Source: an uncultured Eubacteriales bacterium (lineage in GTDB: Bacteria > Bacillota > Clostridia > Lachnospirales > Bianqueaceae). From it: DNA of 8,162 bases. This document shows positions 6,080 to 8,162 of the stretch, piece after piece. The stretch covers positions 1 to 8,162 of the forward strand of contig CACZPA010000036.1 in the NCBI GenBank assembly GCA_902782895.1. Reading direction: 5' to 3'. Position 1 is the first letter of the stretch; each line of letters opens with the position of its first letter. The translations under genes were made by a program, and so were the position numbers. The notes beneath the pieces were generated by a model. The model had not been told where the DNA came from. It searched no databases and saw only the letters and a program-made list of their open reading frames with translations.

Positions 6080-7588
6080 TCAGGTAATCGGTGCCGGATT
6101 AAAGAAGCACATGTAATTGTTCAGTTTGTACCCTTCCGCGTACGGCTTGTATTTGCCCTCAGCCGTGTCCAGAATACAGTTGAAAAGCTCCGTGCCTTTC
6201 TCCTCCAGTGTCTGCTTGCCTTCCGCGATCGTGCCGCAGTTGATATCGATCAGATCCGGCCAGAGCTCTTTCATATCCGTCCTGGAGCATACCTTGATGA
6301 CCGGCGCGGCGGCCATGCCGTAAGGCGTACCGCGGCCCGTCATGAAGACCTGCAGCGTAATACCGGAGGCCAGCTGCGACGGTCCGCAGACGATATCGCT
6401 CGCCGGCGTCGCGGCGTAGATCAGGCCCTTCTTGGACGGACGCTGGGCCGGAGAAAGCACCTCGACGATCGGAGCGGTGCCGGACTTGGCGATGGAGCCC
6501 ATCGCCTTCTCGATAATATTGGAAAGACCGCCTTTCTTATTGCCGGGCGTCGGATTCGCGCTTCTGTCAACCTGACCCTCCGCCAGATAATTGTCGTACC
6601 ACTTCATCTCCTCGGAGAGTCTGTCACAGACCTCTTTGCTCACGCAGCGCTCCGCGAGCAGATGCACGCCGTCGCGTACCTCCGTCACCTCGGAGAACAT
6701 AACCGTAGCGCCGCCCGCAACCAGCATGTCCGAAGCGTATCCCGCGGACGGATTGGCCGTCACGCCGGAGAAAGCGTCGCTGCCGCCGCACTGCATGCCG
6801 ATCAGAAGGTCGGAAAGCGGAAGCTCCTCTCTGCGCCGCTCGTTCAGTTCTGCCAGCTTCCTGTCCGCCATATCGAGGATCGCCTGCACCATATTCTCAA
6901 AGCCCTTGTAGTTCTGCAGAACGATCAGATGGTCCGCATCGGTACGGTCCGTGATCATCTCCGGCTGCAGCTTTTCGCAGCCGAGGCTGATGACCATCAG
7001 CTCTCCGCCGAAATTCGGGTGCTTGCAGATATTGGTCAGCGCGCGGATCGGCACTTTCGCCTCCGGCGCGTTGATCGCAACACCGCATCCATAAGCGTGA
7101 TTGATCGCGACAACATCGTCCACATGCGGATACTTGGGCAGCAGATCTTCACGGATCCGCTCTACCGCAACGTTCACAACGCCTTCGACACACTGCACGG
7201 TCGTGACGATTCCAAGATAATTACGGGTGCCGGCATAGCCCTCGGCATTGCGGTATCCCATCCATGTGGTCCGCTGCGGCTTCGGCAGATCCGTCCGGAT
7301 ATTGGTTCCGTATTCCATATGATCGACATCCGGAGGCACCGGAAGCTCCAGCATATGCTCGTTGATCCATCCCCCGCAAGGGATGTCCAGCAGCGCATAG
7401 CCCAGAATAACGCCATAACGGACGATTGCGCCGCCCTTGGGAATGTCCTGCAGCGCGATCTTATGCGCCTGCGGGATTTCCTCTCTTGTAACGATACCGG
7501 GCATGATCTCGGTCCCGGCCGCGATCTTGCGCACCGCAATCGCAACGTTATCCTCCGGCTTGATTCTGATATATATAGGTTCTGACAT
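6080..7588 (-). CDS. garD: Galactarate dehydratase
   Basis: The enzyme (EC 4.2.1.42) dehydrates galactarate (mucate) to 5-dehydro-4-deoxy-glucarate in the cytosol. The 502-residue protein has an N-terminal SAF-type domain (about 1-90) and a C-terminal UxaA/GarD domain. Blocks typical of GarD and not of altronate dehydratase UxaA are INHAYGCGVAINAP (162-175), NFGGELMVISLGCEKLQPE (192-210), GMQCGGSDAFSGVTANP (264-280), RSANPTPGNKKGG (342-354), AATPASD (392-398), TGRGTPYG (417-424) and the final FNPAPIT. From memory these match E. coli GarD closely over the full length. The start is ATG at 7588 with AGAGGTG six bases upstream; a GTG three codons earlier lies inside that ribosome binding site. 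It is divergent from garR, which supports the galactarate role, and the hlyD-like gene follows after 17 bp with no terminator visible. A related aldarate as substrate is possible. Confidence 0.92.
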   Translation of the reverse strand: MSEPIYIRIKPEDNVAIAVRKIAAGTEIMPGIVTREEIPQAHKIALQDIPKGGAIVRYGVILGYALLDIPCGGWINEHMLELPVPPDVDHMEYGTNIRTDLPKPQRTTWMGYRNAEGYAGTRNYLGIVTTVQCVEGVVNVAVERIREDLLPKYPHVDDVVAINHAYGCGVAINAPEAKVPIRALTNICKHPNFGGELMVISLGCEKLQPEMITDRTDADHLIVLQNYKGFENMVQAILDMADRKLAELNERRREELPLSDLLIGMQCGGSDAFSGVTANPSAGYASDMLVAGGATVMFSEVTEVRDGVHLLAERCVSKEVCDRLSEEMKWYDNYLAEGQVDRSANPTPGNKKGGLSNIIEKAMGSIAKSGTAPIVEVLSPAQRPSKKGLIYAATPASDIVCGPSQLASGITLQVFMTGRGTPYGMAAAPVIKVCSRTDMKELWPDLIDINCGTIAEGKQTLEEKGTELFNCILDTAEGKYKPYAEGYKLNNYMCFFNPAPIT

Positions 7589-7608
7589 AGAATACACCTC
7601 TACTTCAT

Positions 7609-7622
7609 CTGAACATGTTCAG
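7609..7622. promoter_or_regulatory. Perfect 14-bp palindrome, candidate operator of garD
   Basis: CTGAACATGTTCAG is its own reverse complement. It lies between the garD -10 box and the garD ribosome binding site, about +5 to +18 from the predicted start of transcription (near 7627), a usual repressor site. No regulator gene is in the window, and I do not assign a regulator family. A single match with no second copy in the gap leaves chance as an alternative. Confidence 0.45.
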
Positions 7623-7633
7623 GCATTTTATTC

Positions 7634-7662
7634 ATTATACCCGAATTTGCCGATAATTACAA
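7634..7662 (-). promoter_or_regulatory. Promoter of garD
   Basis: Read on the minus strand: TTGTAA (-35, complement of 7657-7662), a 17-bp spacer and a perfect TATAAT (-10, complement of 7634-7639). The -10 is consensus and the -35 matches at 4 of 6 positions. The leader would be about 38 nt and contains the palindrome at 7609-7622. Confidence 0.65.
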
Positions 7663-7670
7663 GATAAGAC

Positions 7671-7699
7671 TTGAAATCATCCCGCAAATCTTCTATAAT
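7671..7699 (+). promoter_or_regulatory. Promoter of garR
   Basis: TTGAAA (7671-7676), a 17-bp spacer and a perfect TATAAT (7694-7699) form a strong SigA-type promoter, with 11 of 12 matches. Transcription would begin near 7706, leaving a leader of about 32 nt with the ribosome binding site. Its -35 box is only 8 bp from the -35 box of the opposing garD promoter, so one regulator bound between them could act on both. Confidence 0.7.
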
Positions 7700-7737
7700 T
7701 AGATCAGTATTGAAACAGAAAGGAAGGAGTTCATCCT

Positions 7738-8162
7738 ATGAAAATCGGTTTTATCGGACTTGGAATCATGGGCAAGCCCATGAGTAAGAATCTTGTCAAA
7801 GCAGGTTATGATCTGATCGTTTACGACCGCAATCAGGCGGCCGCTCACGAAGTAGCGGAATGCGGCGCGCAGGAAGCCTTCAGCACGGCTGAGGTCGCGG
7901 CGGTTTCTGACGTTATCATCACGATGGTTCCCAACAGCCCGCAGGTGCGCGAGGTCGCGCTGTCTGAGGACGGCATCATCGCCAAGGCTAAGGAAGGGAC
8001 AGTTCTGATCGATATGAGTTCCATCGACCCCGTAGAATCCCGCAAGATCGGCGCTGCTCTCGCGGAGAAAGGCATCGACATGCTGGACGCTCCGGTTTCC
8101 GGCGGCGAGCCCAAGGCGATCGACGGTACGCTTTCCGTTATGGTCGGCGGCAAGGAAGAAAC
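7738..8162 (+). CDS. garR: Tartronate semialdehyde reductase (2-hydroxy-3-oxopropionate reductase), 3' end cut by window
   Basis: This NAD(P)H enzyme (EC 1.1.1.60) reduces tartronate semialdehyde to glycerate, a late step of galactarate/glucarate breakdown. The 141 visible residues are the N-terminal Rossmann domain of the 3-hydroxyisobutyrate dehydrogenase family: the dinucleotide motif GLGIMGKPMSKNL (7-19), ITMVPNSPQV (61-70), LIDMSS (about 90-95) and the substrate-loop DAPVSGGEPKAIDGTLS, which from memory is almost the same as in E. coli GarR. The catalytic lysine and the C-terminal helical domain lie beyond the window. The start is ATG at 7738, with GGAAGGAG eight bases upstream. Divergence from garD supports this over a plain 3-hydroxyisobutyrate dehydrogenase. 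More galactarate genes may follow outside the window. Confidence 0.9.
   Translation, partial: MKIGFIGLGIMGKPMSKNLVKAGYDLIVYDRNQAAAHEVAECGAQEAFSTAEVAAVSDVIITMVPNSPQVREVALSEDGIIAKAKEGTVLIDMSSIDPVESRKIGAALAEKGIDMLDAPVSGGEPKAIDGTLSVMVGGKEE

Noticed and set aside
6068..7585. A 505-codon open frame on the plus strand, antisense to garD, and a similar 468-codon frame at 4659-6065 antisense to the hlyD-like gene.
   Set aside because: Both are shadows of clear minus-strand genes: the proteins are rich in Arg, His and Asp with no recognisable domain, have no ribosome binding site worth noting, and arise from codon bias in the real genes.
6080..7588. Assignment as altronate dehydratase (uxaA).
   Set aside because: The YGCGVAINAP and RSANPTPGNKKGG blocks and the NPAPIT end fit GarD, and the divergent garR supports galactarate as substrate.
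7611..7620. LexA/SOS box at GAACATGTTC.
   Set aside because: The Gram-positive SOS box has four bases between GAAC and GTTC; here there are two, and a galactarate gene is not an expected SOS target.

Overview
The window looks like a piece of a chromosome from a Gram-positive, probably clostridial (Lachnospiraceae-like) bacterium. The grounds are a Firmicutes-type sepF-ylmH-lspA-rluD cell-envelope/division block, strong AGGAGG-type ribosome binding sites, and a moderately high G+C content judged by eye. No rRNA, tRNA, CRISPR array or mobile element was recognised. All genes look intact except the two cut by the window edges. Apart from the genes there is no stretch longer than about 150 bases; the two real gaps are 752-889 and 7589-7737.

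Layout. (1) Left edge, + strand: the 3' part of a beta-lactamase-fold serine hydrolase gene. (2) A long minus-strand run, read from right to left: galactarate dehydratase (garD), a membrane-anchored HlyD-family adaptor-like protein, sepF, ylmH, lspA, rluD and a Sir2-type NAD-dependent deacylase. Spacings inside the run are 17, 61, 24, 22, -8 and 1 bp. It converges on the hydrolase gene at a hairpin (785-809) that looks like the terminator of the minus-strand run. (3) Right edge, + strand: the 5' part of garR (tartronate semialdehyde reductase), divergent from garD.

How the genes fit together. garD dehydrates galactarate and GarR reduces tartronate semialdehyde, a later intermediate of the same pathway. 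The shared 149-bp intergenic region carries two well-formed back-to-back promoters and a perfect 14-bp palindrome placed like an operator for garD. The sepF-ylmH-lspA-rluD-sir2 block is a housekeeping set: Z-ring anchoring, an S4 RNA-binding ribosome-associated protein, lipoprotein signal peptidase, 23S rRNA pseudouridylation and protein deacylation. It has its own near-consensus promoter immediately after the hlyD-like stop codon, so it need not depend on galactarate-controlled transcription from upstream.

I did not find a clearly new multi-gene system. The most unusual points are the hexapeptide-repeat tail of LspA, encoded by an 18-bp/36-bp tandem repeat; the physical coupling of a sugar-acid catabolic gene to a division block; and the same-frame sepF/ylmH junction, where ylmH has no properly spaced ribosome binding site.
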